In this document: piece by piece, positions 1-7,888 of the stretch
Layout of the letters: each line of letters begins with the position of its first letter
How positions within the stretch are numbered: position 1 is the first letter of the stretch
From: Novosphingobium acidiphilum DSM 19966
Lineage (GTDB): Bacteria > Pseudomonadota > Alphaproteobacteria > Sphingomonadales > Sphingomonadaceae
Direction of reading: 5' to 3'
Length of the DNA stretch: 64,000 nucleotides
NCBI RefSeq assembly: GCF_000429005.1
Contig: NZ_AUBA01000005.1
Location: forward strand, 62,001-126,000
Position numbers and translations under genes: made by a program
The notes under the pieces: generated by a model
The model's input: only the letters and a program-made list of their open reading frames with translations
Told to the model about the DNA's origin: nothing
Databases searched by the model: none

Positions 1-855
1 AGCGCGACAAACACGGGCAATGGCAAGAACTACCAGCTTTTGGTCTCTTCGGGCTATCGCCCGGACACGCTGACGAACTGGGAAGCCGGTCTCAAGACCG
101 ATCTGTTTGACCGCAAGATGACCTTCAACCTGTCCGGTTACTACATGATCTGGCAGGATACGCAGGTCGGGTTCTTCAACCCCTCGGCCGGCTTTGGCAA
201 CACCGCCTTTGCCACCAACGGCCCCAACTATCACATCAAGGGTATCGAAGCGCAGGTCGTGGCGCGTCCGATGACCGGGCTGTCGATCCAGGGTTCGGGA
301 ACGTATAACGACAGCACGCAGTCCAACTCGCCGTGCTTCATCGCCAACAACCCCACCGCGTCAACATATGGCCAGTGCATCACCCAGGTTTATTCTGGCA
401 ACGTGAACAGCCCGAAGCCGGTCCAGAGCCCGTTCGGCAACGTCGGCGATGTCACGCCGTTCAGCCCGCACGTCCAGGCGAACATCCGTTCGCGCTATGA
501 CTGGGCCGGCAAGGCGGATTTCAACTGGTTCGTTTCGGGCGGTGTTTCGTACACCGGCGCGATGTACAACGAACCGGCGACCTATCCGTCGGGTGACGTG
601 GCCGGCAACGGCAGCGTCGTTGGCCCCAACGGCATCATCGTTCCGGGCACCACCGTGCTGCGTTACAAGATGCCCGGTTACGCGCTGGTCGATGCGTCGT
701 TCGGGTTCAGCCACGACAACTGGACGGTCACGCTGTATGGCGAAAACCTGACCAACAGCCATGCCAGCACGTTCACCAACTCGGCCGAATTCATCAAGAC
801 CTCGATCCCGGTTCGTCCGATGATCTATGGCGTGAAGATCAGCACCAAGCTCTGA
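1..855 (+). CDS. TonB-dependent receptor, C-terminal part (5' end outside window)
   Basis: This is the C-terminal 284 residues of an outer-membrane TonB-dependent receptor. The frame is open from base 1, so the plug domain and the start lie upstream of the window. What is visible is beta-barrel sequence with alternating aromatic strands (for example FNLSGYYM and FSPHVQANI) and a C-terminal strand ending YGVKISTKL, as expected for BAM insertion. It matches the end of the receptor at 3182-5821 almost strand for strand, including the shared phrase FNP..G(F/Y)GNT.F.TNGP.YH.KG.EAQ, so the two are paralogues. An intrinsic terminator follows within 30 bp. The substrate is unknown; the neighbours suggest a phosphonate-bearing or sulfated ligand, but that is inference. 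Confidence 0.93.
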   Translation, partial: SATNTGNGKNYQLLVSSGYRPDTLTNWEAGLKTDLFDRKMTFNLSGYYMIWQDTQVGFFNPSAGFGNTAFATNGPNYHIKGIEAQVVARPMTGLSIQGSGTYNDSTQSNSPCFIANNPTASTYGQCITQVYSGNVNSPKPVQSPFGNVGDVTPFSPHVQANIRSRYDWAGKADFNWFVSGGVSYTGAMYNEPATYPSGDVAGNGSVVGPNGIIVPGTTVLRYKMPGYALVDASFGFSHDNWTVTLYGENLTNSHASTFTNSAEFIKTSIPVRPMIYGVKISTKL

Positions 856-882
856 TCGACACGGGTGCCAAGGCAACAACGG

Positions 883-914
883 GGGCGGCGCGTCATGCGC
901 CGCCCTTTTTGTTT
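883..914 (+). terminator. Rho-independent terminator after the first TonB receptor
   Basis: A 9-bp perfect GC-rich stem (883-891 with 897-905, loop GTCAT) is followed directly by a T-rich tract. It closes the receptor transcript and separates it from the sulfotransferase gene that starts at 996. Confidence 0.85.
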
Positions 915-995
915 GCGGCATCGCCCGAAACCCGCATGCACCCGTCACAAAACTCGCTTTGACAACGACACGGCAATTGCCGACAGGATCGCGCC

Positions 996-3050
996 ATGGC
1001 CACGCAAACCACATCGCCCAGCCCCGCCCCCGCCGCACTGTCGCCGCTGGAGGCCGAAGTCACCCGCCTGTTCGCGTTGCAGGCAAAGGATGATTACCGC
1101 GGTGCGCTCGACGGCGCGAGCCGCCTGCTGCAGACCCATCCGGTCAATCGCGATCTGCTGCTGATTGCCACGCATTGCCTGCGCATGCTGCAACGCACCG
1201 ACGACGCGCTGGCCATGGCCAACCGCATGGCCGAGCATCATCCGCATTTCAGCCAGATGTATCTCGAACGCGGGCTGTGCCACGTGGCACGCCGCGATGC
1301 CCCCAATGCCATCGCCGACTTGCGCATGGCGGTGGCGATCAATCCGGCGCTGCCCATGGCGTGGCGCATGCTCGACGGGCTGTGCCGCATGACCGGCGAT
1401 ACCGCCAATGCGGCGGTCGCGGCACGCCATGTTGCCCATCTGGCCAGCATTCCCCCGCCGGTGGTGCGTGCCAAGATCCTGTATGGCGATGGCGAAATCG
1501 ACCAGGCCGAAATGATGGTCCGCGAATTCCTGCTGAGTTTTGGCGATCATCCCGAGGGCATGCGTCTGCTCGCGCAGATCGGGTTCGACCGCAATGTGCT
1601 CGACGATGCCGAAACGCTGTATGCCGGCGTTCTGGCGATGGTGCCCGACCATCACGAAGCCCGCAGCGAATATGTCCAGACGCTGATCGCGCGGCACAAG
1701 TTCCCGCAGGCGCGCGAGGCGCTGGCGCCATTGCTGACACTGGCCCCCCACGATGCCGCGCATCGCACCCAGTCTGCCACGATCACCGTGGGCCTGGGTG
1801 ATTTCGATGCGGTGATCCCGATCTATCAGGACCTGTTGTCCGAAATTCGCGACAGCGATGTCGACGCCGCCCCGCGCCGGGCCGATCTCAATTTGTGGCT
1901 GGGTCATGCGTTCAAGACCATCGGCCGGGTGGACGAGGCAATCGCCGCCTATTGTGCGGCAACCGAGGCCCGCCCCGATTTCGGCGATGCCTGGTGGAGC
2001 CTGGCCAATCTCAAGACCTATCGTTTTTCCGAACAGGCGATCGCGGTGATGCGCGAACGCCTGGACGATCCGCAGACCCGCCCGAACGAACGCATTCATA
2101 TTGCCTTTGCGCTGGGCAAGGCGCTGGAAGATCACGGCGATCATGCGGCGTCGTGGGCGGCGTATGCGCTGGGCAACGAGCTGCACCGCGAAGCCAATCG
2201 ATATCACCCCAAGGTGTTTGAAACCAACACTGCCGAGCAGCGACGGGTGTGCACCGCGGCATTCTTTGCCGAACGTGCCGACTGGGGTATCGCCGAGGCC
2301 GATCCGATTTTCGTTCTGGGCCTGCCGCGGTCGGGCTCGACGCTGATCGAACAGATCCTGGCCAGCCACAGCATGGTCGAAGGCACGCAGGAATTGCCCG
2401 ACATCCAGCGCATCGTGCACGAATTGCAGGGGCGCGAAATGGATTTCGACAATCCGCGCTATCCCGCGGTGCTCGACACGCTCGATGCCGCCACCATCCG
2501 CCGGTTTAGCGAACAGTACATGGCCGACACGCGCCCCCACCGCGCACTTGGCCGCGCCTATTTCATCGACAAGATGCCCAACAATTTCCGGCATATCGGC
2601 CTGATCCACCTGATCCTGCCCAACGCCACCATCATCGATGCGCGGCGCAATCCGATGGATTGCTGTTTTTCCAATCTGAAGCAGCTGTTCGCGCAAGGCC
2701 AGGAATTCACCTATGGCATCGACAATATCGCGCGCTATTACAGAACCTATCTCGATCTGATGCGCCATTGGGATGCGGTGCTGCCCGGTCGCGTGCTGCG
2801 CGTGATCAACGAAGACCTGATCGACAATTCCGAGGGGCAGATCCGGCGCATTCTGGATCACTGCCGCCTGCCCTTTGAGGAATCCTGCCTGAATTTCCAC
2901 CAGACCCGCCGCAGCGTGCGCACCCCCAGTTCGGAACAGGTGCGCCGCCCGGTAAACCGGGACGGGGTCGACCAATGGAAGCCCTATGCGCAATGGCTTG
3001 GCCCCTTGCGCGATGCGTTGGGCGACGCCCTGGAGACATGGCGGGCGTAG
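996..3050 (+). CDS. TPR-repeat sulfotransferase family protein
   Basis: The protein has 684 residues. The N-terminal ~400 residues are helical TPR-like repeats (for example LLIATHCLRMLQRTDDALAM and DDAETLYAGVLAMVPDHHEA). The C-terminal ~280 residues are a PAPS-dependent sulfotransferase domain with the 5'-phosphosulfate-binding loop LGLPRSGSTLIEQ near residue 440 and a 3'-phosphate-binding region around DARRNPMDCCFSNLKQLF. Family members transfer sulfate from PAPS to an acceptor; the TPR part probably binds a protein or glycan partner. No signal peptide is evident, so it should act in the cytoplasm. AGGA lies 9 bp before the ATG. It sits between two paralogous TonB receptors on the same strand. 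Bacterial TPR-sulfotransferases are often seen beside TonB receptors, but the acceptor is not known. Confidence 0.9.
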   Translation: MATQTTSPSPAPAALSPLEAEVTRLFALQAKDDYRGALDGASRLLQTHPVNRDLLLIATHCLRMLQRTDDALAMANRMAEHHPHFSQMYLERGLCHVARRDAPNAIADLRMAVAINPALPMAWRMLDGLCRMTGDTANAAVAARHVAHLASIPPPVVRAKILYGDGEIDQAEMMVREFLLSFGDHPEGMRLLAQIGFDRNVLDDAETLYAGVLAMVPDHHEARSEYVQTLIARHKFPQAREALAPLLTLAPHDAAHRTQSATITVGLGDFDAVIPIYQDLLSEIRDSDVDAAPRRADLNLWLGHAFKTIGRVDEAIAAYCAATEARPDFGDAWWSLANLKTYRFSEQAIAVMRERLDDPQTRPNERIHIAFALGKALEDHGDHAASWAAYALGNELHREANRYHPKVFETNTAEQRRVCTAAFFAERADWGIAEADPIFVLGLPRSGSTLIEQILASHSMVEGTQELPDIQRIVHELQGREMDFDNPRYPAVLDTLDAATIRRFSEQYMADTRPHRALGRAYFIDKMPNNFRHIGLIHLILPNATIIDARRNPMDCCFSNLKQLFAQGQEFTYGIDNIARYYRTYLDLMRHWDAVLPGRVLRVINEDLIDNSEGQIRRILDHCRLPFEESCLNFHQTRRSVRTPSSEQVRRPVNRDGVDQWKPYAQWLGPLRDALGDALETWRA

Positions 3051-3132
3051 CGCCCTGATGACCAATTGATGACAATTCCGGGGCGAATCGCTCGGTCGTG
3101 TAACATTGCTTCGTCATAGCCCCCGTCATGCA

Positions 3133-3153
3133 CCGGTCGGACAACACGACCGG
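3133..3153 (+). promoter_or_regulatory. Inverted repeat in the leader of the second TonB receptor
   Basis: A perfect 7-bp inverted repeat CCGGTCG / CGACCGG with a 7-nt centre lies 28 bp upstream of the ATG at 3182. It could be an operator or a leader hairpin. No -35/-10 pair is obvious around it. Confidence 0.35.
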
Positions 3154-3181
3154 ACGTGACAACGCCATCAGGGGGCCTTTC

Positions 3182-5821
3182 ATGACCAACACTACCCGTT
3201 CGCTCAAGATTGCGCTGTTCGCCGGCTCTGCGCTGGTTGCGCTAAGTGGAACCGCGCGTGCTGCCGATGCCCCGGCGGCGCCTGCCGCCAGCGAAGCCGC
3301 ACCTGCGGCCGGTGAAATCGTCGTGACGGCAACGCGGCGCAACGAATCGATCCAGAATGTGCCGATGACGCTTCAGGCGTTCAGCGGCGATGCACTGGGC
3401 CAGATCAACGTCACCAATTTCAACGATCTGATCAAGTATACCCCCAACGTCACGTTCGCCAGCAACGGCCCGGGCCAGGGCGCGATTTTCATGCGCGGCC
3501 TGTCGACCGGTTTCGCCGGCAACCAGTCGTCGGGCACGATCGCCCCCTTCCCCAATGTCGCGCTGTATCTTGACGATCAGTCGATGCAGTTCCCCGCGCG
3601 CAACGCCGACGTCTATGTCGCCGATCTGGAACGCGTCGAAGTGCTCGAAGGCCCGCAGGGCACGCTGTTCGGCGGTGGCGCCGAAGCAGGCGCGGTGCGT
3701 TATATCACTGCCAAGCCCAAGCTGAACAAGTTTGAAGGCCACATGGAAGGCAGCTTTGGCGGCACCGCCAGCGGCGGCGCGCCCAATGCCGCCTTCAACG
3801 CCACGATCAACCTGCCGGTGATCAAGGACACGCTGGCCATTCGCGCCACGATCTATGACGATCACCACGGCGGCTATATCAACAACGTCTATTCGACCTT
3901 TACCCGCCAGGCGAGCGATCCGGGCGCAGTCAGCTACGGGTTCATTCCCAGCGCGACCAACCAGTCGAACAACGGCCAGTACAACAACGCCGACCAGGTG
4001 AAGAAGAACTACAACCCGATCGATTACATCGGCGGCCGGGTCGAGGCGCTGTGGGATATCGTGCCCGACTGGAACCTGCTGGTCACCGAAAGCTATCAGC
4101 GCGTCGATGCCGAAGGCACCTTTGCCGCATACCCGACCGGTTCGGATTTCCAGCAACTGGGCGCATTGCAGACCACCACGTTCTCGCCGTCGTACAACAT
4201 TGACAGCTACTGGAACACCGCCTGGACGCTGAACGGCAAAGTCGGCGATTTCAAGCTGATCTACACCGGTGCGTACATGACGCGCAATGTGGCCGAACAG
4301 CAGGATTATTCCAACTATTCGCGTACAGCGGGCGGCATGTACTATCAGTGCACCGGCTCGGCCACCGGGTTCGGTTCGGGCGCCAGCTATTGCTATTCGC
4401 CCGTGGCCAACTGGAACGACCAGATCCGCAACACCCACCACAGCGAAGAACTGCGCGTGCAAAGCCCCGAGGGCAAGCGTATCCGCGCGATCGTCGGCGC
4501 CTACTGGGAAGATTACAAGATCTACGACGTGATGCGGTTCAACTATACCACGATCCCGGGCTGCACCGCCGGTCTGATCACCGCAAACGCAGCCTGCGTC
4601 GGGCAAGTTGCAACCTACCCCGGCGCCACCGCCAACCAGCCCGGCCTGGAACCGGTCGGCACCACCTTTGGTGAAGACACCCAGCGCGGCTATCGCCAGC
4701 TGGCGTTCTTTGGCTCGGTCGATTTCGACATCCTGCCGAACCTGACGCTGACCGGCGGCACGCGCTATTACAACTACAAGGAATACGAGCTCGGTTCGCA
4801 ATACCAGACCTATACCGATTGCTACCAGGTTCTGGCCTGCCCGATTGCCGGGGGTGGCAATCACAACATCGACGCCGACAACGACCACGTCACGTATCAC
4901 GGCTTCAAGAGCAAGGCCGAACTGACCTGGAAACCGGCCGACCACACGCTGGTCTATGCCGTGTTCAGCCAGGGCTTCCGTCCCGGCGGGTTCAACCGTC
5001 GCGGCTATTACATCCTGAACGACCAGAACGGCGTGCCGCAGTATTTCCGCCCGCTGGTGTACAGCCCCGACCAGCTGACCAACTGGGAAGGCGGGATCAA
5101 GACCGACCTGTTCGACCGCAAGGTGCAGTTCAACCTGTCGGGCTATTACATGGTGTGGAACAACCCGCCGATCGGCGTGTTCAACCCCGCCGGCGGTTAT
5201 GGCAACACCACCTTTGTCACCAATGGGCCCAGCTATCACGTCAAGGGTTTCGAAGCCCAGCTGGTGGCACGTCCGGTGACCGGCGTGTCGATCCAGGGCG
5301 GCTTTACCTACAACGACTCAAAGCAGTCGAGCGCGCCGCTGCTGACCGTGAACAACCCGCTGTCGGTGAATTATGGCCAGCAGCTGACTTCGTATTACAA
5401 GGGCGGCAACCAGATCAACGTGCTCAGCCCGTTCGGTTCGATCGGCAGCGTCACCCCGTTCAGCCCGCACGTGCAGGCCAACCTGCGCGGCCGGTATGAC
5501 TGGCAGGGCACGGCCGACATGGCGTGGTTTGTGAGCGGCGGGATCACCTATACCGGCGGCATGTGGAACCAGCCTTCGACTTATCCTTCGGGCGATGGCG
5601 TGGCGGTTCCGGGCACCACGATCCTGCGTTACTACATGCCGGGCTATGCCCAGCTTGACGCGCAGCTCGGCTTCAAGCGGGATAACTGGTCGGTGTCGCT
5701 GTTCGGCGAAAACCTGGGCAACGCGCATTCCTCGACGTTCACCTCGTCGGCGCAGTTCATCAAATCGACCGTGCCGCTGCGTCCGCTGACCTACGGCGTG
5801 AAGATCGGGACCAGCTTCTAA
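3182..5821 (+). CDS. TonB-dependent receptor
   Basis: A full-length outer-membrane receptor of 879 residues. I place the start at the ATG at 3182, preceded by AGGGGG and opening a clear signal peptide (MTNTTRSLKIALFAGSALVA, cleavage after ARA near residue 27). A start 54 bp upstream would add a charged, non-signal extension. A TonB-box-like EIVVTATRR follows, then a plug domain (about residues 45-170, with IFMRGL and the LERVEVLEGPQGTLFG phrase typical of TBDRs), then a 22-strand-type barrel ending GVKIGTSF. It moves a large or scarce ligand into the periplasm using TonB/ExbBD. Its barrel is closely similar to the truncated receptor at 1-855. The phosphonate-type genes begin about 120 bp downstream on the same strand. 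Confidence 0.95.
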   Translation: MTNTTRSLKIALFAGSALVALSGTARAADAPAAPAASEAAPAAGEIVVTATRRNESIQNVPMTLQAFSGDALGQINVTNFNDLIKYTPNVTFASNGPGQGAIFMRGLSTGFAGNQSSGTIAPFPNVALYLDDQSMQFPARNADVYVADLERVEVLEGPQGTLFGGGAEAGAVRYITAKPKLNKFEGHMEGSFGGTASGGAPNAAFNATINLPVIKDTLAIRATIYDDHHGGYINNVYSTFTRQASDPGAVSYGFIPSATNQSNNGQYNNADQVKKNYNPIDYIGGRVEALWDIVPDWNLLVTESYQRVDAEGTFAAYPTGSDFQQLGALQTTTFSPSYNIDSYWNTAWTLNGKVGDFKLIYTGAYMTRNVAEQQDYSNYSRTAGGMYYQCTGSATGFGSGASYCYSPVANWNDQIRNTHHSEELRVQSPEGKRIRAIVGAYWEDYKIYDVMRFNYTTIPGCTAGLITANAACVGQVATYPGATANQPGLEPVGTTFGEDTQRGYRQLAFFGSVDFDILPNLTLTGGTRYYNYKEYELGSQYQTYTDCYQVLACPIAGGGNHNIDADNDHVTYHGFKSKAELTWKPADHTLVYAVFSQGFRPGGFNRRGYYILNDQNGVPQYFRPLVYSPDQLTNWEGGIKTDLFDRKVQFNLSGYYMVWNNPPIGVFNPAGGYGNTTFVTNGPSYHVKGFEAQLVARPVTGVSIQGGFTYNDSKQSSAPLLTVNNPLSVNYGQQLTSYYKGGNQINVLSPFGSIGSVTPFSPHVQANLRGRYDWQGTADMAWFVSGGITYTGGMWNQPSTYPSGDGVAVPGTTILRYYMPGYAQLDAQLGFKRDNWSVSLFGENLGNAHSSTFTSSAQFIKSTVPLRPLTYGVKIGTSF

Positions 5822-5826
5822 GCGCT

Positions 5827-5887
5827 TGTCAGGCAACCTTGCCTGACACAGACACAGACGGGGCGGCACCGGCAACGGTGCCGCCCC
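5827..5887 (+). terminator. Two tandem hairpins after the second TonB receptor
   Basis: A perfect 10-bp inverted repeat (5827-5836 with 5839-5848) is followed by a perfect 12-bp GC-rich one (5860-5871 with 5876-5887). Neither has a strong T-tract, so they may attenuate rather than fully stop transcription into the oxidoreductase gene at 5940. Confidence 0.6.
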
Positions 5888-5939
5888 GCACTGTTCGGGG
5901 GCATGAATTCCCCGCAAAGCCGGGGAGATGGCGGCGATA

Positions 5940-7067
5940 ATGGGCAAAGTCTATGATCTGGCAGTGATTGGCGGCGGGGTGATCGGCCTGGCGCACGCGA
6001 TTACGGCGGCACGCCAGGGCAAGCGGGTCGTGCTGATCGAGCGCGAGCGGCGCGCCAACGGCGCCTCGATCCGCAATTTCGGGTTTATCACGGTAACCGG
6101 GCAGGAACGCGGGGCATCGTGGGCGCTCGCGCGCCGCACCCGCGACGTGTGGGATGATCTTGCCCCACGGGCCGGCATCGCGGTGGAACACCGTGGCCTG
6201 TTGGTCAGCGCGCGCTCGCCCGAGGCGATCGCGGTGATCGAGGCATTCCTTGCCACCGAAATGGGCCAGGGCTGCGATCTGATCACGGCCGATGCGTTTC
6301 GCCGCGCAACCTACGGACTGGGTGGCGCAGATCTGCACGGGGCACTGTACAGCCCGCACGAAATCCGCGTGGAATCGCGCGATGCAATCCCGCAGCTGAC
6401 CCGCTGGGCGCACGAGGCGCTGGGGGTCGATATCCTGACCGAGACGGTCGCCTTTTCCAGCCTGCCGCCAAGGCTCGAAACATCGCGCGGGGTGATCGAG
6501 GCGGGGCATGTGGTGGTCTGTCCGGGCGATGATTTTTCAACGCTGTGGCCCGACCGCATTGCCGCCTATGGCCTGCGCCGGTGCCGGCTGTCGATGCTGC
6601 GCCTGGCCGATCCGGGCTTTCGCCTGCCCGCTGCATTGATGAGCGACCTGTCGCTGACGCGTTATACCGGTTATGCCGCCCTGCCCGAGGCCGCGGTGCT
6701 GAAGGCCAAACTGATCGCCGAACAACCGCGCCATTATGCCAACGGCGTGCATCTGATCGTGGCCCAGGGTGCCGACGGATCGCTGATCGTGGGCGACAGC
6801 CATCATTACGACGATCTGCCGGGCCCGTTTGCCCCCGCCAGCGCGGAACACGACATTCTGGACGAATATGCGCGCGCCTTCGGCCGTGCGGCGCCGCCGG
6901 TGCTGGAACGCTGGGTCGGCACCTATGCATCGGCCGATGATCGCACCTGGCTGGTCGATAGCCCCGCCGAAAACGTGCGGCTGGTGATCGTCACCGGCGG
7001 GACCGGAGCATCGACCGCGTTCGGCATTGCCGAACAGGTCCTGACCAATCTGATGGGAGACGCGTGA
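5940..7067 (+). CDS. FAD-dependent amine oxidoreductase of phosphonate clusters (TIGR03364 / PbfC-PbfD type)
   Basis: A DAO-fold flavoprotein of 375 residues. The N-terminus has the dinucleotide-binding motif AVIGGGVIG (G11-x-G13-x-x-G16) followed by the acidic end of strand 2 (VVLIERE). The phrase GASIRNFGFITVTGQERG near residues 40-55 is characteristic of the TIGR03364 group found next to phosphonate genes, and the C-terminal IVTGGTGASTAFG closes the FAD site. Enzymes of this group have been shown to oxidise N-methyl-aminoethylphosphonate, and some plain aminoethylphosphonate, to phosphonoacetaldehyde. I use ATG 5940 because GGGGAG ends 12 bp before it, whereas it directly touches the alternative ATG at 5928. 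The stop overlaps the next start by 1 bp. Substrate assignment is inferred from family and the adjacent phnX. Confidence 0.85.
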   Translation: MGKVYDLAVIGGGVIGLAHAITAARQGKRVVLIERERRANGASIRNFGFITVTGQERGASWALARRTRDVWDDLAPRAGIAVEHRGLLVSARSPEAIAVIEAFLATEMGQGCDLITADAFRRATYGLGGADLHGALYSPHEIRVESRDAIPQLTRWAHEALGVDILTETVAFSSLPPRLETSRGVIEAGHVVVCPGDDFSTLWPDRIAAYGLRRCRLSMLRLADPGFRLPAALMSDLSLTRYTGYAALPEAAVLKAKLIAEQPRHYANGVHLIVAQGADGSLIVGDSHHYDDLPGPFAPASAEHDILDEYARAFGRAAPPVLERWVGTYASADDRTWLVDSPAENVRLVIVTGGTGASTAFGIAEQVLTNLMGDA

Positions 7068-7888
7068 TGACATTCGCGGTGAAGGCGGTGATTTTCGACT
7101 GGGCCGGAACGATGGTCGATTTCGGCTGCAAGGCCCCGGTCAACGCACTGCGCGAAGTGTTCGCCGAACACGGCGTGCCGATCAGCGAAGCCGAAGCCCG
7201 CGCCGACATGGGCAAGGCCAAATACGATCACGTGACCGCGCTGCTGTCCGAACCGGGCGTGGCGGCACGCTGGACCGCGCATTTTGGCACAGCGCCCCAA
7301 ACCGCTGACATCGATCATATCTATGCCCTGGTCGAACCCGCGATGGTCGATGCGGCGCGACACGCTGCCGCCTTGATCCCGGGCGCGCGCGATGCGTATG
7401 CCGAATTGGTCCGGCTGGGCATAAGGGTCGGCTCGGGCACCGGCTATACGCCGGAAATGATGTCCGCGATCCGCGCGGCGGCGGCGGCGCAGGGTTACAC
7501 GCCCGATGTCGTGGTCTGTGCGGGCGATACCCCCAGCGGCCGCCCTGCCCCGCACATGACCTGGGCTGCGTTGATCGCGCTCGATGTGTGGCCCGCCTGG
7601 GCTGCGGTCAAGGTGGACGATGCGCCGGTGGGCATTGCCGAAGGGCGCCATGCCGGGTGCTGGACTGTGGGCGTTGCCGCATCGGGCAATGCCATCGGGC
7701 TGGATGCGGCAGAGCTTGCCGCACTCGATCCCGATGATCGCGCCGCACGGATCGCCGCCGCCGGCGTGGCCCTCCGCGCAGAAGGGGCCGATTTCATCAT
7801 CGACGACGTGTCGCAGCTGATCCCGGTGATCCACCAGATTGCGGCCGCCATCGCTGCGGGGCATCGTCCGGGCAGCGTGACTGCATGA
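7067..7888 (+). CDS. phnX: Phosphonoacetaldehyde hydrolase (phosphonatase)
   Basis: A HAD-superfamily enzyme of 273 residues that cleaves phosphonoacetaldehyde to acetaldehyde and phosphate. The HAD nucleophile motif is VIFDWAGTMVD (Asp11). The Schiff-base lysine of the phosphonatase cap is present in MGKAKYDHV (Lys52, with the DH pair), which sets PhnX apart from generic HAD phosphatases. GTGYTPEMM and the VKVDDAPVGIAEG metal loop also match the family. The start is ATG 7067, overlapping the TGA of the upstream gene, with GGGAGA 6 bp before it; a GTG three bases upstream is possible. It is translationally coupled to the oxidoreductase and to the transporter downstream. No phnW is nearby, so its substrate would have to come from the oxidoreductase or from a distant transaminase. 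Confidence 0.93.
   Translation: MTFAVKAVIFDWAGTMVDFGCKAPVNALREVFAEHGVPISEAEARADMGKAKYDHVTALLSEPGVAARWTAHFGTAPQTADIDHIYALVEPAMVDAARHAAALIPGARDAYAELVRLGIRVGSGTGYTPEMMSAIRAAAAAQGYTPDVVVCAGDTPSGRPAPHMTWAALIALDVWPAWAAVKVDDAPVGIAEGRHAGCWTVGVAASGNAIGLDAAELAALDPDDRAARIAAAGVALRAEGADFIIDDVSQLIPVIHQIAAAIAAGHRPGSVTA

Noticed and set aside
945..3065. 706-codon open frame antisense to the TPR-sulfotransferase
   Set aside because: Composition is that of a mirrored high-GC gene (rich in His, Gln, Arg, Gly), no domain is recognisable, and the plus-strand product has clear motifs.
3242..5239. 665-codon open frame antisense to the TonB receptor
   Set aside because: A shadow of the receptor gene with no domain or ribosome site; valine/arginine-rich low-information sequence.
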